DNA from: Cyprinodon diabolis
Lineage: Eukaryota; Chordata; Actinopteri; Cyprinodontiformes; Cyprinodontidae
DNA: 64,000 nucleotides
Assembly (NCBI GenBank): GCA_030533445.1
Contig: JARPUW010000272.1
Coordinates: 124,001 to 188,000 of the forward strand
Direction: 5' to 3'
In this document: positions 9,401-22,314 of the stretch, one piece after another
Layout: each line of letters begins with the position of its first letter
How positions within the stretch are numbered: position 1 is the stretch's first letter
Notes under the pieces: model-generated
What the model saw: only the letters and a program-made list of their open reading frames with translations
Told to the model about the DNA's origin: nothing
Databases searched by the model: none
Position numbers and translations under genes: made by a program

Positions 9401-9600
9401 TGGGCTCCGCCCGCCTGCTAGGAGCCCTTGCAGCGATGAAAAAAATCACCAATGGCGGGCTCTGCCCGCCTGCTAAGAGCCATTGCAGTGATGAAATCAC
9501 CAATGGCGGGCTCCGCCCGCCTTCTAAGAGCCATTGCAGTGATGAAATCACCAATGGCGGGCTCCGCCCGCCTTCTAAGAGCCATTGCAGTGATGAAATT
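6458..9600. repeat. Array unit 3 (3143 bp; head B, no module, GC type I)
   Basis: The tail has TTTACCTCTTCCC and TCCCAACGCG, shared with units 5, 13 and 16. Private changes include GGAGTGTTAT near 6833, CACGGACAGC near 7171 where other units have CATGGACAGC, and GAATGTGTGCCG near 8879. Confidence 0.95.
9399..9600. repeat. GC minisatellite, unit 3, type I
   Basis: Four hairpins with spacings of 55, 51 and 51 bp; same layout as unit 1. Confidence 0.95.
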
Positions 9601-12275
9601 ACAAATGGCAATGAGCAATATGCCAGAATGTATGAGTGTGTATAAGGAAGAGGCTTTTATTCTGTAGAGTCCCTGGAGTCTTATTTTGAAAGTCTATCAT
9701 GGAAGTGCATCTAAAGATGGGTCATGCCCAGCAGTTATATAGAATCAATTTCCAAATGTTAAATCACTGGTTTTCCATGTTATTAGGTGAATAGTTGCTG
9801 TATTACAGAGTAAATGGGAGACTTTTATTGTGAAATTTGCTCTGGGTGTGTTTTGAAAAGGTCACTAGAGTCTAATAAAAACAACCTGGAAGAGTTTGGG
9901 TCATAATGTTGAGCCATTTGCATCAATTAATGCATTAGTATAATCTAGAGGCTTTTATTTTGTAGGGTCGCTGGAGTCTTATTTTGAAAGTCCAACAGAG
10001 TTGTGTTTATAGAAAATGTTCAGACCCGTCAATGATAGTTGATTACTTTCCAATCGTTAAATCACTCTTTTTCCATGTTATTAGGGCAGTAGATGAAGCG
10101 GAAATGGGAGGCTTTTATTTTGAAATTTGCTATAGGGTGTGTTTTAAACAGTCTCCTAGAGTCTATTCTCTAAAACGGGGTTGAGTTTGGGTCATAATAT
10201 TGAGCCATATAGGGCAATAAATATATGTAAAAAATATAGAGGCTTTTATTTTGTAGGGTCCCTGGAGTCTTATTTTGAAAGTCTATCAGTGCTGAGTGGC
10301 AAGGGAAGTGTCATGGACAGCAGTCATATAGTATCCATTTCCCAATGTTAAATCAGTCCTTTCACCCTCCATTAGATTAATATGTGCTGTTTAAAACAGC
10401 AGAGGTAAAATCTGTTTGAAGCTTGGTAACCTTGACAACGCTTAACGAGCCTCTCACTGACACAGACAACAGCTGCACTCACTATTGGTTTCTTCTTCCC
10501 AGGCTTTTTTGTATGGGAAGAACGGCAACGAAAACAAACGACTACTGATCAAAAACCGTATGAGTTATTCAAAAAACATTTTCACCATGAGCATCAGCAA
10601 TCCTTCGACTCCAAGTATACCAACTTTGGTGTATGTGTGTCATTCAGAACAATATTTATGACGACTTGAAAACACATAGTCTGATTCGTTTCTCTCCCAT
10701 CTTCAGCTCAAAAAGAATGGAGAAAGGCTGAAACTCATCGACTTTAGGTTGGTCTGGAGGGTTTTTAAGGAAAAGTATTAATCCTACCGTAATTCCGAAG
10801 ACATTGTGTGAGTCCAGAGGTTTCAGTCTACAAACTGACCAAAAATGGTGACTGTAGCTCCAAATATGTGGCCGTGAGGGCGAGAATAAGATGTTTGATC
10901 TTAAAAAAATGGCCGCCTCACACTAAGATTTCAGCAGCTGCACTCTAGCAGGCTGCTGCAGAAGCTAACTGTCAGCTAGCTTCCAGGTGCTTACCCTCCG
11001 AACAAACGACTGCTGAGCAAAAACCGTAAAAGATATCTGAAAAATTCTTTCAGTGAAAGCAACATCTATCCTTTGTCTCAGACTGGGGTAACCTTCATGT
11101 CTGTAGGTCTTTCACAACCCAAAACGAAGCACAAACAAAATGGTTGGCCCACCTGCTCCTCCCTTTGTTTGAACTGCAGGACCTCACTCTCACTCACCTT
11201 TTAGCTGCTAAAGCACCCCTCCGAACAAACGACTGCTGAGTAAAAACCGTAAAAGGTGTCTGAAAAATTCTTTTTATCTAAGCGACAGCTATATCTTGTC
11301 TTCAATTGGAGTAACTTTCATGGCTGTAGGTCATCTACAAACTGAATGGGAAGAGAAAGAAAAAGAAAAAACGTTTCATCACACCTAAGCTTCTAATTGA
11401 GCTAGCTGCAGCAGGTCACTGTCACTCAGCTTTCAGGTGCTTAAAATGTCCTCCGAACAAACGACTGCTGAGCAAAAACCGTATGAGTTATTCAAAAAAT
11501 TTTTTCAGCGTGAGCGTCAGACATCCTTCGACTCCAACTATGCCAACTTTGGTGTATGTGTGTCATTCAGAAAAATATTTATGACGAGTTTAAAACACAT
11601 AGTCGGATTCGTTTTTCTCCCCTCTTCTGCTCCAAAACCAATGAAAAACGGCTCTGATTTTCATCGACTTTAGGTCGGTCTGGAGGGTTTTTAAGGAAAA
11701 GTATTAATCCTACCGTAATTCCGAAGATATTGTGTGGGTCCAGAGATTTCAGTCTACAAACTGACCAAAAATGGTGACTCTAGCTATAAATATGTGGCCG
11801 TGAGGGCGAGTTTAAAATGTTTTTTTGTGTTTAAAAAACGCCTGCCTCACACTCTAGCTTTTCAGTTGCTCCACTCTAGCAGGCTGGATTTTGCTAAAAC
11901 TTTGTGGCGCTTGAGGTCTGATTATACAAAAACCGTAGCAGTTATCAACATACCGTCTTCAGTTTTAAATAGACGAAGGATTTATCTACAAACTGAGCTT
12001 CAAACTGTTTTTCTAGGTGAATGTATGCCGACACAGTGAAGTGCTGTTTTTTATGCTTTTTTTTTCCTCTCCCCATTCATTTCCTATGGGATTTTTTTGC
12101 GACGTTTTCGCTAATAATTCGCAAACCTTCGGACTAATGAGAAAGTTTTATACAAGCACACATCACCCCATTGGTCCCGACGCGTGTGCCAACTTTGGGC
12201 CCGATCCGCCAAACCGTGCGGGACTAGTTACGCGCCGAAGTTTTGGGTATACGGGAGAATTATAATAATAATAAT

Positions 12276-12335
12276 ACGCGGAATAAATATGTGCAATAGT
12301 AGTAGGTGGGCCATGCCTTCGGCATGTGGCCCCCC
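12276..12335. repeat. 60-bp hairpin module, unit 4
   Basis: Single copy, right junction CCCCCC-AATAACTAG. Confidence 0.9.
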
Positions 12336-12611
12336 AATAACTAGAAAATTTCTAAAGAAATTTTGAGGGGGGCCACCTACTGCCCGTCTGGGGAACCGGG
12401 CCAATACGGCCCTGGCAAGTGACGTCGGGGCTCCCCAGACCAACTGCTTACGCCTTTGAGGGCTGCTGAGGGAAGGAAAGAGGGCAAGTTCATGGGCAAA
12501 GAGAGCTGTGTGCCACTTGTGCTGAAATCTGGGAAATAGACGTGCACAGCGTATGATGCACAAGGGTAATATGGGTTGTCCATATTGAAACACAGTGGGT
12601 AAAGCCCAGTT

Positions 12612-12840
12612 GGCGGGCTTCGCCCGCCTGCTAGGAGCCATCTCAGTGAAGAAAAAAATCACCAATGGCGGGCTCTGCCCGCCTTCTAAGAGCCATTGCA
12701 GTGATGAAATCACCAATGGCGGGCTCCGCCCGCCTGCTAATAGCCATTGCAGTGATGTAATCACCTTTGGCGGGCTCCGCCCGCCTGTTACCATTGGCGG
12801 GCTCCGCCCGCCTTCTAAGAGCCATTGCAGTGATGAAATC
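12612..12840. repeat. GC minisatellite, unit 4, type II
   Basis: Five hairpins including the 27-bp short copy. The third spacer reads CTAATAGCC instead of CTAAGAGCC. Confidence 0.95.
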
Positions 12841-15519
12841 ACCAATGGCAATGAGCAATATGCCAGAATGTATGAGTGTGTATAAGGAAGAGGCTTTTAT
12901 TCTGTAGAGTCCTTGTAGTCTTATTTTGAAAGTCTATCATGAATGTGCATCAAAAGATGGGTCACGCCCAGCAGTGATATAGAATCCATTTCCAAATGTT
13001 AAATCACTGGTTTTCCATGTTATTAGGTGAATAGTTGCTGTATTACAGAGTAAATGGGAGACTTTTATTGTGAAATTTGCTCTGGGGTGTGTTTTGAAAA
13101 GGTCACTAGAGTCTAATAAAAACAACCTGGAAGAGTTTGGGTCATAATGTTGAGCCATTTGCATCAATTAATGCATTATTATAATCTAGAGGCTTTTATT
13201 TTGTAGGGTCCCTGGAGTCTTATTTTGAAAGTCCAACAGAGTTGTGTTTATAGAAAATGTTCAGACCCGTCAATGATAGTTGATTACTTTCCAATCGTTA
13301 AATCACTCTTTTTCCATGTTATTAGGGCAGTAGATGAAGCGGAAATGGGAGGCTTTTATTTTGAAATTTGCTATAGGGTGTGTTTTAAACAGTCTCCTAG
13401 AGTCTATTCTCTAAAACGGGGTTGAGTTTGGGTCATAATGTTGAGCCATATAGGGCAATAAATATATGTAAAAAATATAGAGGCTTTTATTTTGTAGGGT
13501 CCCTAGAGTCTTATTTTGAAAGTCTATCAGTGCTGAGTGGCAAGGGAAGTGTCATGTACAGCAGTCATATAGTATCCATTTCCCAATGTTAAATCAGTCC
13601 TTTCACCCTCCATTAGATTAATATGTGCTGTTTAAAACAGCAGAGGTAAAATCTGTTTGAAGCTTGGTAACCTTGACAACGCTTAACGAGCCTCTCACTG
13701 ACACAGACAACAGCTGCACTCACTATTGGTTTCTTCTTCCCAGGCTTTTTTGTATGGGAAGAACGGCACCGAACAAACGACTACTGATCAAAAACCGTAT
13801 GAGTTATTCAAAAAACATTTTCACCATGAGCATCAGCAATCCTTCGACTCCAACTATACCAACTTTGGTGTATGTGTGTCATTCAGAAAAATATTTATGA
13901 CGAGTTGAAAACACATAGTCTGATTCGTTTCTCTCCCATCTTCAGCTCAAAAAGAATAGAGAAAGGCTGAAACTCTCATCGACTTTAGGTTGGTCTGGAG
14001 GGTTTTTAAGGAAAAGTATTAATCCTACCGTAATTCCGAAGACATTGTGTGAGTCCAGAGGTTTCAGTCTACAAACTGACCAAAAATGGTGACTGTAGCT
14101 CCAAATATGTGGCCGTGAGGGCGAGAATAAGATGTTTGATCTTAAAAAAATGGCCGCCTCACACTAAGATTTCAGCAGCTGCACTCTAGCAGGCTGCTGC
14201 AGAAGCTAACTGTCAGCTAGCTTCCAGGTGCTTACCCTCCGAACAAACGACTGCTGAGCAAAAACCGTAAAAGATATCTGAAAAATTCTTTCAGTGAAAG
14301 CAACATCTATCCTTTGTCTCAGACTGGGGTAACCTTCATGTCTGTAGGTCTTTCACAACCCAAAACGAAGCACAAACAAAATGGTTGGCCCACCTGCTCC
14401 TCCCTTTCTTTTAACTGCAGGACCTCACTCTCACTCACCTTTTAGCTGCTAAAGCACCCCTCCGAACAAACGACTGCTGAGTAAAAACCGTAAAAGGTAT
14501 CTGAAAAATTCTTTTTATCTAAGCGACAGCTATATCTTGTCTTCGATTGGAGTAACTTTCATGGCTGTAGGTCATCTACAAACTGAATGGGAAGAGAAAG
14601 AAAAAGAAAAAACGTTTCATCACACCTAAGCTTCTAATTGAGCTAGCTGCAGCAGGTCACTGTCACTCAGCTTTCAGGTGCTTAAAATGTCCTCCGAACA
14701 AACGACTACTGAGCAAAAACCGTATGAGTTATTCAAAAAATTTTTTCACCGTGAGCGTCAGTCATCCTTCGACTCCAACTATGTCAACTTTGGTGTATGT
14801 GTGTCATTCAGAAAAATATTTATGACGAGTTTAAAACACATAGTCTGATTCGTTTTTCTCCCCTCTTCTGCTCCAAAACCAATGAAAAACGGCTCTGATT
14901 TTCATCGACTTTAGGTCGGTCTGGAGGGTTTTTAAGGAAAAGTATTAATCCTACCGTAATTCCGAAGATATTGTGTGGGTCCAGAGATTTCAGTCTACAA
15001 ACTGACCAAAAATGGTGACTCTAGCTATAAATATGTGGCCGTGAGGGCGAGTTTAAAATGTTTTTTTGTGTTTAAAAAACGCCTGCCTCACACTCTAGCT
15101 TTTCAGTTGCTCCACTCTAGCAGGCTGGATTTTGCTAAAACTTTGTGGCGCTTGAGGTCTGATTATACAAAAACCGTAGCAGTTATCAACATACCGTCTT
15201 CAGTTTTAAATAGACGAAGGATTTATCTACAAACTGAGCTTCAAACTGTTTTTCTAGGTGAATGTATGCCGACACAGTGAAGTGCTGTTTTTTATGCTTT
15301 TTTTTACCTCTTCCCATTCATTTCCTATGGGATTTTTTTGCGACGTTTTCGCTAATAATTCGCAAACCTTCGGACTAATGAGAAAGTTTTATACAAGCAC
15401 ACATCACCCCATTGGTCCCAACGCGTGTGCCAACTTTGGGCCCGATCCGCCAAACCGTGCGGGACTAGTTACGCGCCGAAGTTTTGGGTATACGGGAGAA
15501 TTATAATAATAATAATAAT

Positions 15520-15579
15520 ACGCGGAATAAATATGTGCAATAGTAGTAGGTGGGCCATGCCTTCGGCATGTGGCCCCCC
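15520..15579. repeat. 60-bp hairpin module, unit 5
   Basis: Single copy, right junction CCCCCC-AATAACTAG. Confidence 0.9.
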
Positions 15580-15855
15580 AATAACTAGAAAATTTCTAAA
15601 GAAATTTTGAGGGGGGCCACCTACTGCCCGTCTGGGGAACAGGGCCAATACGGCCCTGGCAAGTGATGTCGGGGCTCCCCAGACCAACTGCTTACGCCTT
15701 TGAGGGCTGCTGAGGGAAGGAAAGAGGGCTAGGTCATGGGCAAAGAGAGCTGTGTGCCACTTGTGCTGAAATCTGGGAAATAGACGTGCACAGCGTATGA
15801 TGCAAAAGGGTAATATGGGTTGTCCATATTGAACCGCAGTGGGTAAAGCTCAGTT

Positions 15856-16057
15856 GGTGGGCTCCGCCCGCCTGCTAGGAGCCCTTGCAGCGATGAAAAA
15901 AATCACCAATGGCGGGCTCTGCCCACCTGCTAAGAGCCATTGCAGTGATGAAATCACCAATGGCGGGCTCCGCCCGCCTTCTAAGAGCCATTGCAGTGAT
16001 GAAATCACCAATGGCGGGCTCCGCCCGCCTTCTAAGAGCCATTGCAGTGATGAAATT
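15856..16057. repeat. GC minisatellite, unit 5, type I
   Basis: Four hairpins. The second has GCCCACC for GCCCGCC, one of few changes that break a stem arm. Confidence 0.95.
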
Positions 16058-19000
16058 ACAAATGGCAATGAGCAATATGCCAGAATGTATGAGTGTGTAT
16101 AAGGAAGAGGCTTTTATTCTGTAGAGTCCCTGGAGTCTTATTTTGAAAGTCTATCATGGAAGTGCATCTAAAGATGGGTCATGCCCAGCAGTTATATAGA
16201 ATCAATTTCCAAATGTTAAATCACTGGTTTTCCATGTTATTAGGTGAATAGTTGCTGTATTACAGAGTAAATGGGAGACTTTTATTGTGAAATTTGCTCT
16301 GGGTGTGTTTTGAAAAGGTCACTAGAGTCTAATAAAAACAACCTGGAAGAGTTTGGGTCATAATGTTGAGCCATTTGCATCAATTAATGCATTAGTATAA
16401 TCTAGAGGCTTTTATTTTGTAGGGTCGCTGGAGTCTTATTTTGAAAGTCCAACAGAGTTGTGTTTATAGAAAATGTTCAGACCCGTCAATGATAGTTGAT
16501 TACTTTCCAATCGTTAAATCACTCTTTTTCCATGTTATTAGGGCAGTAGATGAAGCGGAAATGGGAGGCTTTTATTTTGAAATTTGCTATAGGGTGTGTT
16601 TTAAACAGTCTCCTAGAGTCTATTCTCTAAAACGGGGTTGAGTTTGGGTCATAATATTGAGCCATATAGGGCAATAAATATATGTAAAAAATATAGAGGC
16701 TTTTATTTTGTAGGGTCCCTGGAGTCTTATTTTGAAAGTCTATCAGTGCTGAGTGGCAAGGGAAGTGTCATGGACAGCAGTCATATAGTATCCATTTCCC
16801 AATGTTAAATCAGTCCTTTCACCCTCCATTAGATTAATATGTGCTGTTTAAAACAGCAGAGGTAAAATCTGTTTGAAGCTTGGTAACCTTGACAACGCTT
16901 AACGAGCCTCTCACTGACACAGACAACAGCTGCACTCACTATTGGTTTCTTCTTCCCAGGCTTTTTTGTATGGGAAGAACGGCACCGAACAAACGACTAC
17001 TGATCAAAAACCGCATGAGTTATTCAAAAAACATTTTCACCATGAGCATCAGCAATCCTTCGACTCCAAGTATACCAACTTTGGTGTATGTGTGTCATTC
17101 AGAACAATATTTATGACGACTTGAAAACACATAGTCTGATTCGTTTCTCTCCCATCTTCAGCTCAAAAAGAATGGAGAAAGGCTGAAACTCATCGACTTT
17201 AGGTTGGTCTGGAGGGTTTTTAAGGAAAAGTATTAATCCTACCATAATTCCGAAGACATTGTGTGAGTCCAGAGGTTTCAGTCTACAAACTGACCAAAAA
17301 TGGTGACTGTAGCTCCAAATATGTGGCCGTGAGGGCGAGAATAAGATGTTTGATCTTAAAAAAATGGCCGCCTCACACTAAGATTTCAGCAGCTGCACTC
17401 TAGCAGGCTGCTGCAGAAGCTAACTGTCAGCTAGCTTCCAGGTGCTTACCCTCCGAACAAACGACTGCTGAGCAAAAACCGTAAAAGATATCTGAAAAAT
17501 TCTTTCAGTGAAAGCAACATCTATCCTTTGTCTCAGACTGGGGTAACCTTCATGTCTGTAGGTCTTTCACAACCCAAAACGAAGCACAAACAAAATGGTT
17601 GGCCCACCTGCTCCTCCCTTTGTTTGAACTGCAGGACCTCACTCTCACTCACCTTTTAGCTGCTAAAGCACCCCTCCGAACAAACGACTGCTGAGTAAAA
17701 ACCGTAAAAGGTGTCTGAAAAATTCTTTTTATCTAAGCGACAGCTATATCTTGTCTTCAATTGGAGTAACTTTCATGGCTGTAGGTCATCTACAAACTGA
17801 ATGGGAAGAGAAAGAAAAAGAAAAAACGTTTCATCACACCTAAGCTTCTAATTGAGCTAGCTGCAGCAGGTCACTGTCACTCAGCTTTCAGGTGCTTAAA
17901 ATGTCCTCCGAACAAACGACTGCTGAGCAAAAACCGTATGAGTTATTCAAAAAATTTTTTCACCGTGAGCGTCAGTCATCCTTCGACTCCAACTATGCCA
18001 ACTTTGGTGTATGTGTGTCATTCAGAAAAATATTTATGACGAGTTTAAAACACATAGTCGGATTCGTTTTTCTCCCCTCTTCTGCTCCAAAACCAATGAA
18101 AAACGGCTCTGATTTTCATCGACTTTAGGTCGGTCTGGAGGGTTTTTAAGGAAAAGTATTAATCCTACCGTAATTCCGAAGATATTGTGTGGGTCCAGAG
18201 ATTTCAGTCTACAAACTGACCAAAAATGGTGACTCTAGCTATAAATATGTGGCCGTGAGGGCGAGTTTAAAATGTTTTTTTGTGTTTAAAAAACGCCTGC
18301 CTCACACTCTAGCTTTTCAGTTGCTCCACTCTAGCAGGCTGGATTTTGCTAAAACTTTGTGGCGCTTGAGGTCTGATTATACAAAAACCATAGCAGTTAT
18401 CAACATACCGTCTTCAGTTTTAAATAGACGAAGGATTTATCTACAAACTGAGCTTTAAACTGTTTTTCTAGGTGAATGTATGCCGACACAGTGAAGCGCT
18501 GTTTTTTATGCTTTTTTTTCCCTCTCCCCATTCATTTCCTATGGGATTTTTTTGCGACGTTTTCGCTAATAATTCGCAAACCTTCGGACTAATGAGAAAG
18601 TTTTATACAAGCACACATCACCCCATTGGTCCCGACGCGTGTGCCAACTTTGGGCCCGATCCGCCAAACCGTGCGGGACTAGTTACGCGCCGAAGTTTTG
18701 GGTATACGGGAGAATTATAATAACTAGAAAATTTCTAAAGAAATTTTGAGGGGGGCCACCTACTGCCCGTCTGGGGAACCGGGCCAATACGGCCCTGGCA
18801 AGTGACGTCGGGGCTCCCCAGACCAACTGCTTACGCCTTTGAGGGCTGCTGAGGGAAGGAAAGAGGGCAAGTTCATGGGTAAAGAGAGCTGTGTGCCACT
18901 TGTGCTGAAATCTGGGAAATAGACGTGCACAGCGTATGATGCACAAGGGTAATATGGGTTGTCCATATTGAAACACAGTGGGTAAAGCCCAGTTGGCGGG

Positions 19001-19196
19001 CTTCGCCCGCCTGCGAGGAGCCATCTCAGTGAAGAAAAAAATCACCAATGGCGGGCTCTGCCCGCCTTCTAAGAGCCATTGCAGTGATGAAATCACCAAT
19101 GGCGGGCTCCGCCCGCCTGCTAAGAGCCATTGCAGTGATGTAATCACCTTTGGCGGGCTCCGCCCGCCTTCTAAGAGCCATTGCAGTGATGAAATC
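16058..19196. repeat. Array unit 6 (3139 bp; head A, no module, GC type II short)
   Basis: A head but with GGCACCGAAC, not the AACGAAAAC form. The second half closely matches unit 2 (C4 GGA variant, CCATAGCAG, GAAGCGCTG). GGGTAAAGAG near 18877 is shared with unit 18. Confidence 0.95.
18995..19196. repeat. GC minisatellite, unit 6, type II lacking the 27-bp copy
   Basis: Four hairpins, spacings 55, 51 and 51 bp. Type II sequence markers are kept (CTTCGCC lead, GATGTAATCACC), so this is a contraction of type II and not type I. Confidence 0.9.
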
Positions 19197-22100
19197 ACCA
19201 ATGGCAATGAGCAATATGCCAGAATGTATGAGTGTGTATAAGGAAGAGGCTTTTATTCTGTAGAGTCCTTGTAGTCTTATTTTGAAAGTCTATCATGAAT
19301 GTGCATCAAAAGATGGGTCACGCCCAGCAGTGATATAGAATCCATTTCCAAATGTTAAATCACTGGTTTTCCATGTTATTAGGTGAATAGTTGCTGTATT
19401 ACAGAGTAAATGGGAGACTTTTATTGTGAAATTTGCTCTGGGGTGTGTTTTGAAAAGGTCACTAGAGTCTAATAAAAACAACCTGGAAGAGTTTGGGTCA
19501 TAATGTTGAGCCATTTGCATCAATTAATGCATTACTATAATCTAGAGGCTTTTATTTTGTAGGGTCCCTGGAGTCTTATTTTGAAAGTCCAACAGAGTTG
19601 TGTTTATAGAAAATGTTCAGACCCGTCAATGATAGTTGATTACTTTCCAATCGTTAAATCACTCTTTTTCCATGTTATTAGGGCAGTAGATGAAGCGGAA
19701 ATGGGAGGCTTTTATTTTGAAATTTGCTATAGGGTGTGTTTTAAACAGTCTCCTAGAGTCTATTCTCTAAAACGGGGTTGAGTTTGGGTCATAATGTTGA
19801 GCCATATAGGGCAATAAATATATGTAAAAAATATAGAGGCTTTTATTTTGTAGGGTCCCTGGAGTCTTATTTTGAAAGTCTATCAGTGCTGAGTGGCAAG
19901 GGAAGTGTCATGGACAGCAGTCATATAGTATCCATTTCCCAATGTTAAATCAGTCCTTTCACCCTCCATTAGATTAATATGTGCTGTTTAAAACAGCAGA
20001 GGTAAAATCTGTTTGAAGCTTGGTAACCTTGACAACGCTTAACGAGCCTCTCACTGACACAGACAACAGCTGCACTCACTATTGGTTTCTTCTTCCCAGG
20101 CTTTTTTGTATGGGAAGAACGGCACCGAACAAACGACTACTGATCAAAAACCGTATGAGTTATTCAAAAAACATTTTCACCATGAGCATCAGCAATCCTT
20201 CGACTCCAACTATACCAACTTTGGTGTATGTGTGTCATTCAGAAAAATATTTATGACGAGTTGAAAACACATAGTCTGATTCGTTTCTCTCCCATCTTCA
20301 GCTCAAAAAGAATAGAGAAAGGCTGAAACTCTCATCGACTTTAGGTTGGTCTGGAGGGTTTTTAAGGAAAAGTATTAATCCTACCGTAATTCCGAAGACA
20401 TTGTGTGAGTCCAGAGGTTTCAGTCTACAAACTGACCAAAAATGGTGACTGTAGCTCCAAATATGTGGCCGTGAGGGCGAGAATAAGATGTTTGATCTTA
20501 AAAAAATGGCCGCCTCACACTAAGATTTCAGCAGCTGCACTCTAGCAGGCTGCTGCAGAAGCTAACTGTCAGCTAGCTTCCAGGTGCTTACCCTCCGAAC
20601 AAACGACTGCTGAGCAAAAACCGTAAAAGATATCTGAAAAATTCTTTCAGTGAAAGCAACATCTATCCTTTGTCTCAGACTGGGGTAACCTTCATGTCTG
20701 TAGGTCTTTCACAACCCAAAACGAAGCACAAACAAAATGGTTGGCCCACCTGCTCCTCCCTTTGTTTGAACTGCAGGACCTCACTCTCACTCACCTTTTA
20801 GCTGCTAAAGCACCCCTCCGAACAAACGACTGCTGAGTAAAAACCGTAAAAGGTATCTGAAAAATTCTTTTTATCTAAGCGACAGCTATATCTTGTCTTC
20901 AATTGGAGTAACTTTCATGGCTGTAGGTCATCTACAAACTGAATGGGAAGAGAAAGAAAAAGAAAAAACGTTTCATCACACCTAAGCTTCTAATTGAGCT
21001 AGCTGCAGCAGGTCACTGTCACTCAGCTTTCAGGTGCTTAAAATGTCCTCCGAACAAACGACTGCTGAGCAAAAACCGTATGAGTTATTCAAAAAATTTT
21101 TTCACCGTGAGCGTCAGTCATCCTTCGACTCCAACTATGCCAACTTTGGTGTATGTGTGTCATTCAGAAAAATATTTATGACGAGTTTAAAACACATAGT
21201 CTGATTCGTTTTTCTCCCCTCTTCTGCTCCAAAACCAATGAAAAACGGCTCTGATTTTCATCGACTTTAGGTCGGTCTGGAGGGTTTTTAAGGAAAAGTA
21301 TTAATCCTACCGTAATTCCGAAGATATTGTGTGGGTCCAGAGATTTCAGTCTACAAACTGACCAAAAATGGTGACTCTAGCTATAAATATGTGGCCGTGA
21401 GGGCGAGTTTAAAATGTTTTTTTGTGTTTAAAAAACGCCTGCCTCACACTCTAGCTTTTCAGTTGCTCCACTCTAGCAGGCTGGATTTTGCTAAAACTTT
21501 GTGGCGCTTGAGGTCTGATTATACAAAAACCGTAGCAGTTATCAACATACCGTCTTCAGTTTTAAATAGACGAAGGATTTATCTACAAACTGAGCTTCAA
21601 ACTGTTTTTCTAGGTGAATGTATGCCGACACAGTGAAGTGCTGTTTTTTATGCTTTTTTTTTCCTCTCCCCATTCATTTCCTATGGGATTTTTTTGCGAC
21701 GTTTTCGCTAATAATTCGCAAACCTTCGGACTAATGAGAAAGTTTTATACAAGCACACATCACCCCATTGGTCCCGACGCGTGTGCCAACTTTGGGCCCG
21801 ATCCGCCAAACCGTGCGGGACTAGTTACGCGCCGAAGTTTTGGGTATACGGGAGAATTATAATAACTAGAAAATTTCTAAAGAAATTTTGAGGGGGGCCA
21901 CCTACTGCCCGTCTGGGGAACCGGGCCAATATGGCCCTGGCAAGTGACGTCGGGGCTCCCCAGACCAACTGCTTACGCCTTTGAGGGCTGCTGAGGGAAG
22001 GAAAGCGGGCAAGTTCATGGGCAAAGAGAGCTGTGTGCCACTTGTGCTGAAATCTGGGAAATAGACGTGCACAGCGTATGATGCACAAGGGTAATATGGG

Positions 22101-22314
22101 TTGTCCATATTGAAACACAGTGGGTAAAGCCCAGTTGGCGGGCTCCGCCCGCCTGCTAGGAGCCATCTCAGTGAAGAAAAAAATCACCAATGGCGGGCTC
22201 TGCCCGCCTGCTAAGAGCCATTGCAGTGATGTAATCACCTTTGGCGGGCTCCGCCCGCCTATTACCATTGGCGGGCTCCGCCCGCCTTCTAAGAGCCATT
22301 GCAGTGATGAAATC
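19197..22314. repeat. Array unit 7 (3118 bp, shortest; head B, no module)
   Basis: Shortest unit: no module, minimal (TAA)n and a contracted GC block. AATATGGCCC near 21929 is a CpG to TpG change of AATACGGCCC. GCATTACTATAATC near 19530 is shared with units 13 and 18. Confidence 0.95.
22137..22314. repeat. GC minisatellite, unit 7, type II contracted
   Basis: Four hairpins with spacings 55, 51 and 27 bp; one 51-bp copy is missing. The spacer in the short copy reads ATTACC instead of GTTACC. Confidence 0.9.

Larger units (their letters stand above)
9601..12840. repeat. Array unit 4 (3240 bp; head A, one module, GC type II)
   Basis: A head with GGCAACGAAAAC near 10524. C4 has private TTCAGCGTGAG and CAGACATCC near 11505-11526, and the GGA variant near 11604 that removes a stop. 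Confidence 0.95.
12841..16057. repeat. Array unit 5 (3217 bp; head B, one module, GC type I)
   Basis: Carries CTTTCTTTTAACTGC (about 14405) and CTTCGATTGG (about 14541), shared together with units 12, 13 and 20. Its tail matches unit 13 (TTTACCTCTTCCC, CCCAACGCG). GTCATGTACAGC near 13552 is shared with unit 18. Confidence 0.95.
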
